Shown one piece after another: positions 9,560 through 17,471 of a DNA stretch of 64,000 nt. Both the position numbers and the translations under genes were made by a program. The notes under the pieces were generated by a model that worked only from the letters and a program-made list of their open reading frames with translations, was not told where the DNA came from and did not search any database. Position 1 is the stretch's first letter, and the number at the start of each line of letters is the position of its first letter. The DNA is taken from contig JBNKGL010000004.1 in the NCBI GenBank assembly GCA_050289805.1, positions 1 through 64,000 on the forward strand, given 5' to 3'. The stretch comes from JAUILA01 sp050289805 (GTDB lineage Bacteria > Bacteroidota > Bacteroidia > Cytophagales > Cyclobacteriaceae).

Positions 9560-9997
9560 TTAATCATAAATCGAATTATTTTCAATAATCTTATTCACGT
9601 CATTGATGACGTCAAAAAATACCTCAAGCTTCTCAGCAGAAATACGCTTTCGAACCTCTTCATTAAATCTTAAAACTGTATTTCTTGATACTTCCTTTTT
9701 CTGCTTTCCTTCGGGAGTGAGATAAATCCGCACCGATCGTTTGTCCTGCTCATCGGGCTTTCGATAAATCAACCCTTTCATTTCCATGTTTTTCAGGACT
9801 CGGGTAAGGCTGCGTGCTTCGAGACCCATCAGCGGAGCAATTTTAGTGGCAGGAGTACCTTCCCTGGAGCTGATATTCAGCAATACAAAACCAATAGAAG
9901 TTGTAATGTCCTGCTTGGATGCCTGCTGATTATACATTCTCGCGATGGCATGCCAGGTGGTTTTTATATTATGATCTATCGTTTCTTCGCGCGTCAT
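9560..9997 (-). CDS. MarR-family transcriptional regulator of the fad operon
   Basis: 145 residues with a central winged helix: LNISSREGTPATKIAPLMGLEARSLTRVL gives the helix-turn-helix and GLIYRKPDEQDKRSVRIYLTPEG the wing with its D-x-R-S motif. Flanking helices would form the dimer interface. It is the first gene of the operon, so it probably represses its own transcription and that of fadNAE until an acyl-CoA or fatty acid binds; the ligand is inferred only from context. Bacillus uses a TetR-type FadR for the same operon, so a MarR protein here suggests independent recruitment of the regulator. A perfect 12-bp palindrome lies just upstream at 10037-10048. Confidence 0.88.
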   Translation of the reverse strand: MTREETIDHNIKTTWHAIARMYNQQASKQDITTSIGFVLLNISSREGTPATKIAPLMGLEARSLTRVLKNMEMKGLIYRKPDEQDKRSVRIYLTPEGKQKKEVSRNTVLRFNEEVRKRISAEKLEVFFDVINDVNKIIENNSIYD

Positions 9998-10018
9998 TCA
10001 ACATTATTTGGGCTTCAA

Positions 10019-10026
10019 CAAATATA
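10019..10026 (-). promoter_or_regulatory. Bacteroidota -7 element for the marR-fadNAE operon
   Basis: The minus strand reads TATATTTG, an exact match to the TAnnTTTG -7 consensus of Bacteroidota sigma factor, 22 bases upstream of the marR ATG. No clear -33 TTG is visible at the usual distance; that place is occupied by the palindrome at 10037-10048. Confidence 0.6.
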
Positions 10027-10036
10027 AATAATTTGT

Positions 10037-10048
10037 TATGCATGCATA
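10037..10048. promoter_or_regulatory. Candidate MarR operator palindrome
   Basis: TATGCATGCATA is a perfect 12-bp palindrome in the 87-96 bp gap between the divergent marR and padR genes. With the start point set by the TATATTTG element, it covers about -25 to -36, so a bound dimer would block RNA polymerase. MarR proteins bind short AT-rich palindromes of this kind. PadR is the other possible binder. Confidence 0.55.
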
Positions 10049-10093
10049 CTATAATTAAGATTTTTTTCTTTTGGCGTAACCTTTTTGTATACG

Positions 10094-10465
10094 ATGGAGT
10101 ATATACCTAAGAACCCAATGTATTTACAACATATGCATGATCGCGAATTGCTGAAAGGCACATTACAGACAATTATATTACAACTCTTGTCGAACAACGG
10201 CGAGATGTATGGTTATGAAATCACACAAAAAGTCAAGGATTTGTCCAGGGGAAGTATACTCGTTACAGAAGGGGCACTGTACCCCACATTGCACAAACTG
10301 GAGTCCGATGGTCTGTTAAAGACACGACGAGAAAAGAACGGCAAGCGTATCCGAAAATACTATTACCTCACCCCGGATGGAAAATCCATTGTTACAGAAA
10401 AGGTTGATGCCTTCAGGTCTTTTATACAAACGATGTATCACGTATTGGAGATTAAGCCGGTCTGA
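10094..10465 (+). CDS. PadR-family transcriptional regulator
   Basis: About 123 residues from the ATG at 10094; an in-frame TTG three codons upstream is less likely. The winged-helix domain has the family signatures MYGYEITQKV, TEGALYPTLHKLESDGLLK and a wing with RKYYYLTPDGK. Its stop overlaps the start of the next gene by one base (TGATG), so it is translationally coupled to a MacB/FtsX-like permease. PadR genes coupled to ABC permeases carrying a soluble N-terminal prefix domain are common in Bacteroidota and Acidobacteriota, where the regulator is thought to control the transporter. It is divergent from the MarR/fad operon, with which it shares a promoter region. Confidence 0.9.
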   Translation: MEYIPKNPMYLQHMHDRELLKGTLQTIILQLLSNNGEMYGYEITQKVKDLSRGSILVTEGALYPTLHKLESDGLLKTRREKNGKRIRKYYYLTPDGKSIVTEKVDAFRSFIQTMYHVLEIKPV

Positions 10466-13158
10466 TGTCGTTAAACAACAGCCATATTGAATTCATCAAA
10501 AATGAGATAGAGCGACGGAGTATCGTGGCCGACGATCTGGTTGATGAGCTCGTGGATCATTTCTGCGAATTGATCGAAGAGCGTATGGATAACGGTCAGC
10601 GTTTTTTTGAAGCCTTCCAGGCGACAATGGAATCCTTCGGAGCTTCCTCCGGAATCACAGAAATTCAACAGGAAACAATCAAAACTCAACAACAACAACT
10701 ATCAGTCATGTTCAGGAACTATTTCAAAATCGCAATTCGAAACATTAAGAAGCAGAAATTCTATTCATTCATTAATGTATTCGGTCTGGCAACAGGTATT
10801 GCCGCCAGCTTATTGATCACATTATTCATTATCAATGAGCTTCAATATGATAATTTCCATACAAATCGAAATCGTATTTATCGCATAATCTCCGATATTC
10901 ATTTCGGGGATAATGATTTTACATTCCCGGTAGCACCCGCTCCGCTTGCGGCAGCGCTTCGCCTGGAATTTCCGGAAGTTGAAAATACGGTCAGGATTCG
11001 CAAACAGGGAAGCTTTCTCGTGCGGCCTGTGGAATCAACAGAAAATATTAAGGTGGATGATCTTGGGTTTGTGGATTCTACCTTCTTCAGGATTTTCACC
11101 GTGCCATTCATAGCTGGAAGCGCGGAAGACGCGTTAAAAGGACCTAATAAAGTCGTAATTAGTGAATCAACCGCGAAAAACCTGTTTGGTTCGGAGGAAG
11201 CACTAGGTCGACAGGTGCTCCTGAACGGTGACCGACAGGCCGTGGTGAGCGGAGTATTCCAGGACTTCCCATCCAACAGTCATATTCAAATGGACATCCT
11301 CGTGTCCATGGAATCACTGGAGGAGAGTTTTAGTCAGATATGGCTCAGTAATAACTTTTTTACATATGTTTTACTCAGCAAAGATGGTTCCTCCAAGGGA
11401 TTGGAATCGAAATTTCCCGACATGGTTGATAAATACGTCGGTCCACAGGTAAAGCAGTTTGTGGGTGTTGACTTTGAAGAGGCGAAGGAATCAGGAACAA
11501 GAATTGAATATACACTGCAGTCCCTTCCAGACGTGTATCTGCATTCGAATTATACCTTTGATATTGGGCCTACGAGCGATATTCAAAAAGTATACATATT
11601 CTCTGCCATTGCATTTCTCATCATTGTACTGGCGTGTATAAATTTTATGAATCTATCCACCGCCCGTTCAACGACCCGGGCCAAAGAAGTGGGAATCCGA
11701 AAGGTATTGGGGTCAATCCGTGGCCATCTGATGCGGCAGTTCCTTACAGAATCGGTATTGCTTACTGCGATTGCATTTATCATTGCCATTTTCTTTGCCC
11801 AGATCTTTCTTCCTGCGTTTAATCAGATCGCATCTAAAGACCTGAGCATTCCTTTTGATAACCCCTTATTCTATGTAATCAGTTTGACAGGCATCCTTTT
11901 GCTCGGAATCGCTGCTGGTTTATATCCTTCATTTTTTCTCAGTGCTTTTCGCCCAGTTCAGGTCCTAAAGGGTAAAATTCTGAACAGCCGATCAGGCGCA
12001 CCAATCAGAAGTTCGCTGGTTGTACTTCAGTTTGTAATCACAATTGCGCTTCTGCTGGGTACCACGGCCGTGTATAAACAGCTGAATTATATCAGTGATA
12101 AAAAACTTGGCTTTAATAAGGAGCAGGTACTGATCGTTCGTGACGCATATATGCTTGGAAATGACCTTGAGGCGTATCGGAATAACGTTCTCGCATCTTC
12201 AGACATCAGTTATGGCGCGGTTTCAGGATTTCTTCCCGTTACAAGTTCAAATCGTTCCGATGCAACCTACTGGGAGGAGGGCAAAGCCATTGATGATGAA
12301 AGCATGGTGAATTCACAGGTATGGGTTGTTGATGACCAATATGTAAATACGATGGGAATGGAGATTATCGATGGCCGGAATTTTTCACCTGAATACCCAA
12401 GTGATTCTACTGCCGTAATTTTAAATGAAACGGCTGCGAAAGCATTTGGACTGGACGAACCGGTGGGTTCCAGGCTGCAGTCGTTCGCGTATAATCCCCG
12501 TACCAATGAATCGTATCCTGATTCATTCAATACCTATACGGTGGTGGGTGTATTGAGAGATTTTCATTTTAACGATATGCACAGGGCCATTTCACCTGTG
12601 ATGTTGCAGCTTGGTAATAGCCGCAGCGTGATTTCATTCCGGTTTAACAGTACCAATACAGATGAGGTGATTGCATTTGCCGAAAAAGAATGGAAAGCAC
12701 TGAATTCGGGTGTGCCCTTTAATTACGGCTTTCTGGATGATGAATTTTCATCGATGTATCAAAATGAACAGCGCCTGGGTGATATAATTACAATCTTTGC
12801 GGTGCTCGCGGTCTTGATTGGGTGCCTGGGTTTATTCGGACTGGCGACGTTTCTCACAGAACAACGCACCAAGGAAATTGGCATACGCAAGGTTCTCGGA
12901 GCTTCTAACCAGACCATTATCATGTTGCTGTCACGCGATTTCGGAAAACTTGTACTGATTTCCTTTATCGTCGCCGTTCCATTTGCGTGGTATATGATCA
13001 GTCGCTGGCTGATTTCTTTTGAATATAAAACCAGCATAGGATGGGAGATCTATGTAATTGTGGGGCTTATTGCTTTCGCGATTGCCGGAATCTCTATAGG
13101 ATATCAGGCCATACGTGCAGCTTTCTCAAACCCTGCTGAAATTATCAGAAGCGAATAA
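10465..13158 (+). CDS. ABC transporter permease, MacB/FtsX type, with N-terminal prefix domain
   Basis: 897 residues. Residues 1-80 form a soluble, charged helical domain (DDLVDELVDHFCELIEERM) typical of PadR-linked permeases. Two MacB_PCD/FtsX units follow, each with one leading membrane helix, a periplasmic domain and three further helices; ARSTTRAKEVGIRKVLGS and FLTEQRTKEIGIRKVLGA are the matching FtsX signatures at about 400 and 790. Such permeases usually pair with a MacB-like ATPase for efflux or envelope mechanotransmission, but no ATPase gene is nearby. The gene is coupled to padR by a TGATG overlap. Its TAA directly abuts the TAG of the convergent decarboxylase gene with no bases between. 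Confidence 0.9.
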   Translation: MSLNNSHIEFIKNEIERRSIVADDLVDELVDHFCELIEERMDNGQRFFEAFQATMESFGASSGITEIQQETIKTQQQQLSVMFRNYFKIAIRNIKKQKFYSFINVFGLATGIAASLLITLFIINELQYDNFHTNRNRIYRIISDIHFGDNDFTFPVAPAPLAAALRLEFPEVENTVRIRKQGSFLVRPVESTENIKVDDLGFVDSTFFRIFTVPFIAGSAEDALKGPNKVVISESTAKNLFGSEEALGRQVLLNGDRQAVVSGVFQDFPSNSHIQMDILVSMESLEESFSQIWLSNNFFTYVLLSKDGSSKGLESKFPDMVDKYVGPQVKQFVGVDFEEAKESGTRIEYTLQSLPDVYLHSNYTFDIGPTSDIQKVYIFSAIAFLIIVLACINFMNLSTARSTTRAKEVGIRKVLGSIRGHLMRQFLTESVLLTAIAFIIAIFFAQIFLPAFNQIASKDLSIPFDNPLFYVISLTGILLLGIAAGLYPSFFLSAFRPVQVLKGKILNSRSGAPIRSSLVVLQFVITIALLLGTTAVYKQLNYISDKKLGFNKEQVLIVRDAYMLGNDLEAYRNNVLASSDISYGAVSGFLPVTSSNRSDATYWEEGKAIDDESMVNSQVWVVDDQYVNTMGMEIIDGRNFSPEYPSDSTAVILNETAAKAFGLDEPVGSRLQSFAYNPRTNESYPDSFNTYTVVGVLRDFHFNDMHRAISPVMLQLGNSRSVISFRFNSTNTDEVIAFAEKEWKALNSGVPFNYGFLDDEFSSMYQNEQRLGDIITIFAVLAVLIGCLGLFGLATFLTEQRTKEIGIRKVLGASNQTIIMLLSRDFGKLVLISFIVAVPFAWYMISRWLISFEYKTSIGWEIYVIVGLIAFAIAGISIGYQAIRAAFSNPAEIIRSE

Positions 13159-14382
13159 CTAGCGGGTATTGGCCAGCCTTGTCATCAATGGCTCAAGACG
13201 CTCGATAACCACATGATCCATAATGACTACTTTGTACCATTTTGGGTGATGATGGTTATCGGGAACCAGGCCAAATTCTTCCGCTATTTCATGTGAAATA
13301 TAGGAGCTGTCAATGGTCACGATATTGGAATATTGGTTCCGGAAATATGGGATTGACAACTGGTCCAGGTGTTGACACAGCCAGCGTGCCCTGTTCAGCA
13401 GAACCAGGATTTTTTCCTTCCATCCATACGGTCCGTTCTTCATTAAAATCATCCAGATAGCTACGGCATTGGCGCCTGAACGGCTGCCCGACAGGGTATA
13501 ATCCTCTCCTTCGACATAACTCGCTTCCCGGGTATTGGCATAATGCATATATCCTTTTCGAATTAAAAATATGCCGGTTCCATAAGGCGCCTGTACCATT
13601 TTATGAGCATCCAGGGTAACCGACGTTACGTCCGCATTTGAAAAATCAAGATTGTGATCGGGGTTTGCAAAAGGATAAAAAAAGCCACCATATGCGCCAT
13701 CAACATGTAGACGGAATTCAATATCCCGCGACTTCAATGCACGGACATACTTATCAGGGTCATCCACAGAACCAAACATGGTCGTCATCATATTGGCCAA
13801 TACAATAAAGTATTTCTTCCCATCCTTGCGGGCGCGATCAATAGTACGTTCCAGTTCTTCCTCAATGATTTGCCGGGATTCCTGATTGACCGGAACCTTA
13901 TACTGATCCAGGACAAATACATTGGATGCCTTATCAACCGAATAGTGTGTATCTGCGGATGAAAGGATTGCAATTTCAGAAAGTTGAGCTTTGTGCTCTT
14001 CAATGAAGAAATTACGATATATCCAGATGGCCTGCATATTTGCCTCTGTACCGCCCGCGGCTACATATCCGTCAATTTCATCTCCGCGCAGAATGTCATG
14101 TGCGCAAAGTTCTATCACCTCCCTTTCAATTTTCTGGGTACCATGAAACGCACTCTCAGAACGGTCGAGTGTATGACACCCGATATGATTGGGGTTATGA
14201 ACCAACGTGGCCAGGAAAGGGGCCTCCTTTAGAAACGGCTCATCATTGTTAAAAACTTTACTGTCCAGATGTGAGGCCGGAACGCCAAGAATATTCTCCG
14301 TATAATAATCGACATTTTCGTCCAGCGCTTCGAATATTCGTGCCTTAATTTGATCCTGCGATAATTTCTGCCAGTACTTCAT
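13159..14382 (-). CDS. PLP-dependent group II decarboxylase, histidine/aromatic decarboxylase-like
   Basis: 407 residues. The aspartate aminotransferase fold has AAGGTEANMQA (cofactor phosphate binding), HVDGAYGGFF (Asp that contacts the pyridine nitrogen) and TLDAHKMVQAPYGTG, where the Lys in DAHK should form the Schiff base with PLP. Such enzymes decarboxylate amino acids to amines (His, Tyr, Trp or Glu). The short length and the HNPNHIGCHTL segment fit histidine-decarboxylase-like members better than glutamate decarboxylases, but the substrate cannot be read from sequence. It stands alone, convergent with the ABC permease, and no amino acid antiporter is adjacent. Confidence 0.82.
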   Translation of the reverse strand: MKYWQKLSQDQIKARIFEALDENVDYYTENILGVPASHLDSKVFNNDEPFLKEAPFLATLVHNPNHIGCHTLDRSESAFHGTQKIEREVIELCAHDILRGDEIDGYVAAGGTEANMQAIWIYRNFFIEEHKAQLSEIAILSSADTHYSVDKASNVFVLDQYKVPVNQESRQIIEEELERTIDRARKDGKKYFIVLANMMTTMFGSVDDPDKYVRALKSRDIEFRLHVDGAYGGFFYPFANPDHNLDFSNADVTSVTLDAHKMVQAPYGTGIFLIRKGYMHYANTREASYVEGEDYTLSGSRSGANAVAIWMILMKNGPYGWKEKILVLLNRARWLCQHLDQLSIPYFRNQYSNIVTIDSSYISHEIAEEFGLVPDNHHHPKWYKVVIMDHVVIERLEPLMTRLANTR

Positions 14383-14449
14383 GCTATTATCCTGATAAAC
14401 TGCAAATATCAGGAAATAGAATTGATGCCGCTACGGATTTTCGGAATAA

Positions 14450-14893
14450 CTATTGTCCGGGAGTGAGTTCACTCAAATAAGATTTAGCACCTTCAATATG
14501 AAATCTAAGTTCATCACACTTCACAAGTGCCATGTCTATTTGTTTGTTTTTTTCATCCAGCTCAGTTCTTGTAAGGATCCCTTTATCGTGCAATGACAAC
14601 AGATGTCTCTGTTTTTCTTGAATTCGATCAAGCATCTTTTCGAGCCTGGAGGTACTTTCGCGAATAGTCTTCTCCAGCTCAATCTTGTGTTGAAAGGAAT
14701 CTGAAAAAACAAACGCTTCCGACTTCATTCGGTCATTTTGCATGGCCGAATCTTCATTGGTACCCAGCGAATCTTCTGAATGAGGACGATCGGAAAAAAA
14801 GAAATCATCCTTGGCGCGGCCCTGAGACTGCAACTTACTTACAGCAAAGCATCCGCATAAGAAATAGGCATATAATATTAGTTTCCTCGTCAT
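14450..14893 (-). CDS. Small exported coiled-coil protein, unknown function
   Basis: About 147 residues starting at the ATG at 14893, two bases after the stop of the small lipoprotein gene. The N-terminus is a signal sequence (RKLILYAYFLCGCFAV, likely cleavage near LQSQG). The middle is Ser/Asp-rich and disordered, and residues ~75-140 form a charged heptad-like helix (LEKTIRESTSRLEKMLDRIQ) ending in a second helix. I do not recognise the family. The C-terminal pattern, including LHDKGILTRTELDEKN, resembles an SHOCT-like short helix motif, but this is weak. It probably forms an envelope pair with the preceding 60-residue lipoprotein. Confidence 0.55.
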   Translation of the reverse strand: MTRKLILYAYFLCGCFAVSKLQSQGRAKDDFFFSDRPHSEDSLGTNEDSAMQNDRMKSEAFVFSDSFQHKIELEKTIRESTSRLEKMLDRIQEKQRHLLSLHDKGILTRTELDEKNKQIDMALVKCDELRFHIEGAKSYLSELTPGQ

Positions 14894-14895
14894 GT

Positions 14896-15078
14896 TCAAA
14901 TGTTGTTAAGAAGGCTGTCAATGACCGCTTCCGTTTTAACTGTTTTCAACTGGAGTTCTCTTGCCGGTTTGAATTGCATCATTGAATGCTCATTCCACTG
15001 CACGGATGGCTTGCTTTCAGAACAGGCAAAAACAGCAAAAAATAAGACAAAAAGTATTGTCGCTGTTGTATATCGCAT
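14896..15078 (-). CDS. Small predicted lipoprotein, unknown function
   Basis: About 60 residues from the ATG at 15078; an in-frame GTG two codons earlier is the alternative. A hydrophobic stretch ends in AVFAC, a plausible lipoprotein cleavage site, leaving a mature peptide of about 43 residues with SESKPS after the Cys. No known domain is visible. The close spacing (2 nt) to the exported coiled-coil gene downstream suggests an operon and a shared envelope job. Codon use resembles its neighbours, so it looks like a real gene rather than chance, but homologs would be needed to prove it. Confidence 0.5.
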   Translation of the reverse strand: MRYTTATILFVLFFAVFACSESKPSVQWNEHSMMQFKPARELQLKTVKTEAVIDSLLNNI

Positions 15079-15145
15079 AGTCACAATGTAAAAAATGATC
15101 GTACTGTATATACCATTAATCCAAAGCGGGTTACCACCGTTTTAG

Positions 15146-15174
15146 CGCGAAAGACCTGTTGTTTCTATTTCGCG
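15146..15174. repeat. Inverted repeat CGCGAAA/TTTCGCG
   Basis: Perfect 7-bp arms at 15146-15152 and 15168-15174 lie in the gap between the small lipoprotein gene and the kinase-like gene. There is no T tract, so it is not a standard terminator. It lies about 70 bases upstream of the lipoprotein start and could be an operator; nothing else supports this. Confidence 0.3.
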
Positions 15175-15241
15175 TAAGGTTATGATGATTTTATGTAAGA
15201 GATAGTCCCTCTAACCGGCATATTTGGCCTGATTAGCCAGA

Positions 15242-15736
15242 TTAACCTGGGTCCTGAATGTAATTTATTACCCGTTCCGGGTCTGCCGGGCTGGTGGCCG
15301 TTATGAGAAGATAATCGCTTTCCTGGTTTGGATAGCCATATTTCAGGTGCGAATCCCAGATATGCTGAACATACCATTCCGGCTCCTGGCCCCAGCGAAG
15401 GTCATTATTTTTCCGCTTCAGGAATGTTTGTTCATCAAGGATCAGCAAAATACGCCGGTCAAACATACTGTTCAATGCCTCATTGGCAAAGATAAGTATG
15501 CCTTCGACGATGATATTTTCGAATTGGTCTGAATATTTCTTAATCGCATCAATGATGCCGGCGTAATCAACAGCTTCTGGAATTTCCCAGTCGATATGAT
15601 CACGAATTGTTGGTAAACCGGGAGCATTAAATTCATCCTGGTGGATAACTACCGATTTGTCGAGCAATTCCCCTAGTGCATTGGCAAGCGACGTTTTACC
15701 TGACCTGCTTGTACCGCCAATACCGATGATCATCAT
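15242..15736 (-). CDS. Nicotinamide riboside/uridine kinase-like P-loop NTPase
   Basis: 164 residues. The N-terminus IGIGGTSRSGKTSLA is a Walker A motif (G8-S16), and VIHQDEF (30-36) resembles the VIHQDDF acceptor-site motif of nicotinamide riboside kinases. A lid-like segment KRKNNDLRWGQEP with several Arg and the WYVQHIW segment also fit that family. The likely reaction is phosphorylation of a nucleoside such as nicotinamide riboside; the substrate is inferred. Its start overlaps the acyl-CoA synthetase stop by 4 nt (ATGA), so the two are translationally coupled. It is slightly shorter than typical members (about 190 aa). Confidence 0.7.
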   Translation of the reverse strand: MMIIGIGGTSRSGKTSLANALGELLDKSVVIHQDEFNAPGLPTIRDHIDWEIPEAVDYAGIIDAIKKYSDQFENIIVEGILIFANEALNSMFDRRILLILDEQTFLKRKNNDLRWGQEPEWYVQHIWDSHLKYGYPNQESDYLLITATSPADPERVINYIQDPG

Positions 15737-17460
15737 TCCTCATACATGCTTTCTACCAGCTCGTTGTACCTGGAAAGGATCTTCTTGCGTTTCATTTTCA
15801 TGGTGGGTGTAAGCATCCCATTCTCAACATCCCAGGCTTCCGGCACAATACGAATCTTTTTTATTTTCTCATATTGAGAAAGCTGATCATTGTAGGCCTT
15901 AAGTTCGCGCAGCATAATCTCTTCCTGCTCATTTGGATTATTTTCGGAATATTTTCTCAGAAAGTCTTCCTGTGGAACAATCAATGCAGAAGGGAATTTG
16001 CGCCCTTCTCCCAAAACAAGAATTTGCTCAATACCAATATATGATTTCAGGAGGTTTTCTATTTTTTGCGGTGCGATATATTTGCCTCCGGATGTTTTGA
16101 ATATCTCTTTCTTACGGTCGGTGATCCGCAATAGTCTGCCTTGATAAAACTCACCCACGTCACCTGTTCTTAACCATTCACCATCAAGAACACGTGCAGT
16201 TTCTTCGGGATTCTTATAGTAGCCCATCATAACATTATCGCCACGCACGAGGATCTCACCATCTTCATCAAACTTAACCTCCACACCCTCAATCACCTTC
16301 CCTACACAGCCAGGTACCACAGATCCCTTTTCCGGGAATGAAATTGAAACCCCGGGTGAGGCTTCCGTAAGTCCGTATGCCTCCATCACATAAATTTTCG
16401 CCGCCCAAAAAATCCTTACCAGCCTGGGTTGCAGAGCCGCGGCCCCCGCGACAATATATTTAATGTTCCCGCCTAAAGCCTTTCGCCATTTAGAATAAAT
16501 CAGCTTATCGGCAAGCTTTAACTGAAGCGTATACCCGAAAGATTGTTTTTCAAAAGGTTCATATTTTTCAGCAAGGTTCACTGCCCAGAAGAACAACTTC
16601 TTCTTAATACCAGTAAGTGCATTTCCTGCCGCAATAAGTTTTTCATATACCTTTTCCAGCATTCGGGGAACGGTATTAAAATACTGAGGTTTTACATCAC
16701 GAATGTAATCGCCAAGATTATCAAGATCATTTACGAAATAAATCTCTGTTCCGTACCGCATATAATGATAGGTACTCGTTCGTTCAAATATGTGACAGAG
16801 GGGTAGAAAGCTTACGAGCTTTTCACCGGGTTGTGGTAAAATATAGGAATTCTTGAGTGAATCACAGTTTGCAAGGATATTACGATGTGAAAGCATAACG
16901 CCTTTTGGATTCCCTGTTGTTCCGCTGGTATAAATGATTGTCGCCATTTCTCCCGGCAATGTCTGTTTACGGCGCTTGTTAATAACCGATTCATAATCTT
17001 CGTAATCGTATAACAGCGACTTCCAGGACAAATCCCCGGAAACACTGTCTGAAAAGCTAACAACCCTGGGCGGATATGCCATTTCGGAAATGGCTTCCTG
17101 AACCCGTGCCAGGATATCCGGGTCCCCACAAAACACAAGTTTAGATTCAGAGTGATCCAGAATATACCTGTAATCCTCCACCGAGGCATTAGGATACAGG
17201 GGAACATTAATGCCACCAATCTGTGAAATTGCATTGTCGGCAATTACCCATTCAGAACAATTATAGCTGGCAATTGCAACACGGTCCTGCTTCTGTATTC
17301 CATAATTGATTAAACCGGCACTTAATGAATTTGCCAAATTAATGAGCTCTGTGGTGCTGTAGTGGACCCATCCATTCCCTTTGTAATCTGATAATGCTTT
17401 TTCAAGAGGTGCATGCTCCTGTTGATAATAGAGAACATCAAAAAGGCGGCTAATTTCCAT
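15733..17460 (-). CDS. Long-chain fatty acid-CoA ligase (AMP-forming)
   Basis: 575 residues. This adenylate-forming enzyme activates fatty acids to acyl-CoA through an acyl-AMP intermediate. The phosphate-binding loop YTSGTTGNPKG is at 177-187, the adenine-binding segment is EAYGLTEASPG, and the hinge motif is LRTGDVGEFYQGRLLRITDRKKEIFKTSGGKYIAP with its Asp and the catalytic Lys of the C-terminal lid. Length and motifs fit the eukaryotic-like long-chain ACSL group common in Bacteroidota. It sits between a TPR gene (11 nt upstream) and a kinase-like gene (4-nt overlap), and would feed the fadNAE pathway encoded 6 kb away. Confidence 0.9.
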   Translation of the reverse strand: MEISRLFDVLYYQQEHAPLEKALSDYKGNGWVHYSTTELINLANSLSAGLINYGIQKQDRVAIASYNCSEWVIADNAISQIGGINVPLYPNASVEDYRYILDHSESKLVFCGDPDILARVQEAISEMAYPPRVVSFSDSVSGDLSWKSLLYDYEDYESVINKRRKQTLPGEMATIIYTSGTTGNPKGVMLSHRNILANCDSLKNSYILPQPGEKLVSFLPLCHIFERTSTYHYMRYGTEIYFVNDLDNLGDYIRDVKPQYFNTVPRMLEKVYEKLIAAGNALTGIKKKLFFWAVNLAEKYEPFEKQSFGYTLQLKLADKLIYSKWRKALGGNIKYIVAGAAALQPRLVRIFWAAKIYVMEAYGLTEASPGVSISFPEKGSVVPGCVGKVIEGVEVKFDEDGEILVRGDNVMMGYYKNPEETARVLDGEWLRTGDVGEFYQGRLLRITDRKKEIFKTSGGKYIAPQKIENLLKSYIGIEQILVLGEGRKFPSALIVPQEDFLRKYSENNPNEQEEIMLRELKAYNDQLSQYEKIKKIRIVPEAWDVENGMLTPTMKMKRKKILSRYNELVESMYEE

Positions 17461-17471
17461 ATTTCCTTAAA

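Noticed and set aside
16186..16200. CACGTG core in ACACGTGC as a possible further parS site
   Set aside because: Flanks are not palindromic beyond the core and it lies within the acyl-CoA ligase gene. The same applies to other lone CACGTG hexamers at about 22653, 46513, 47692 and 56154.
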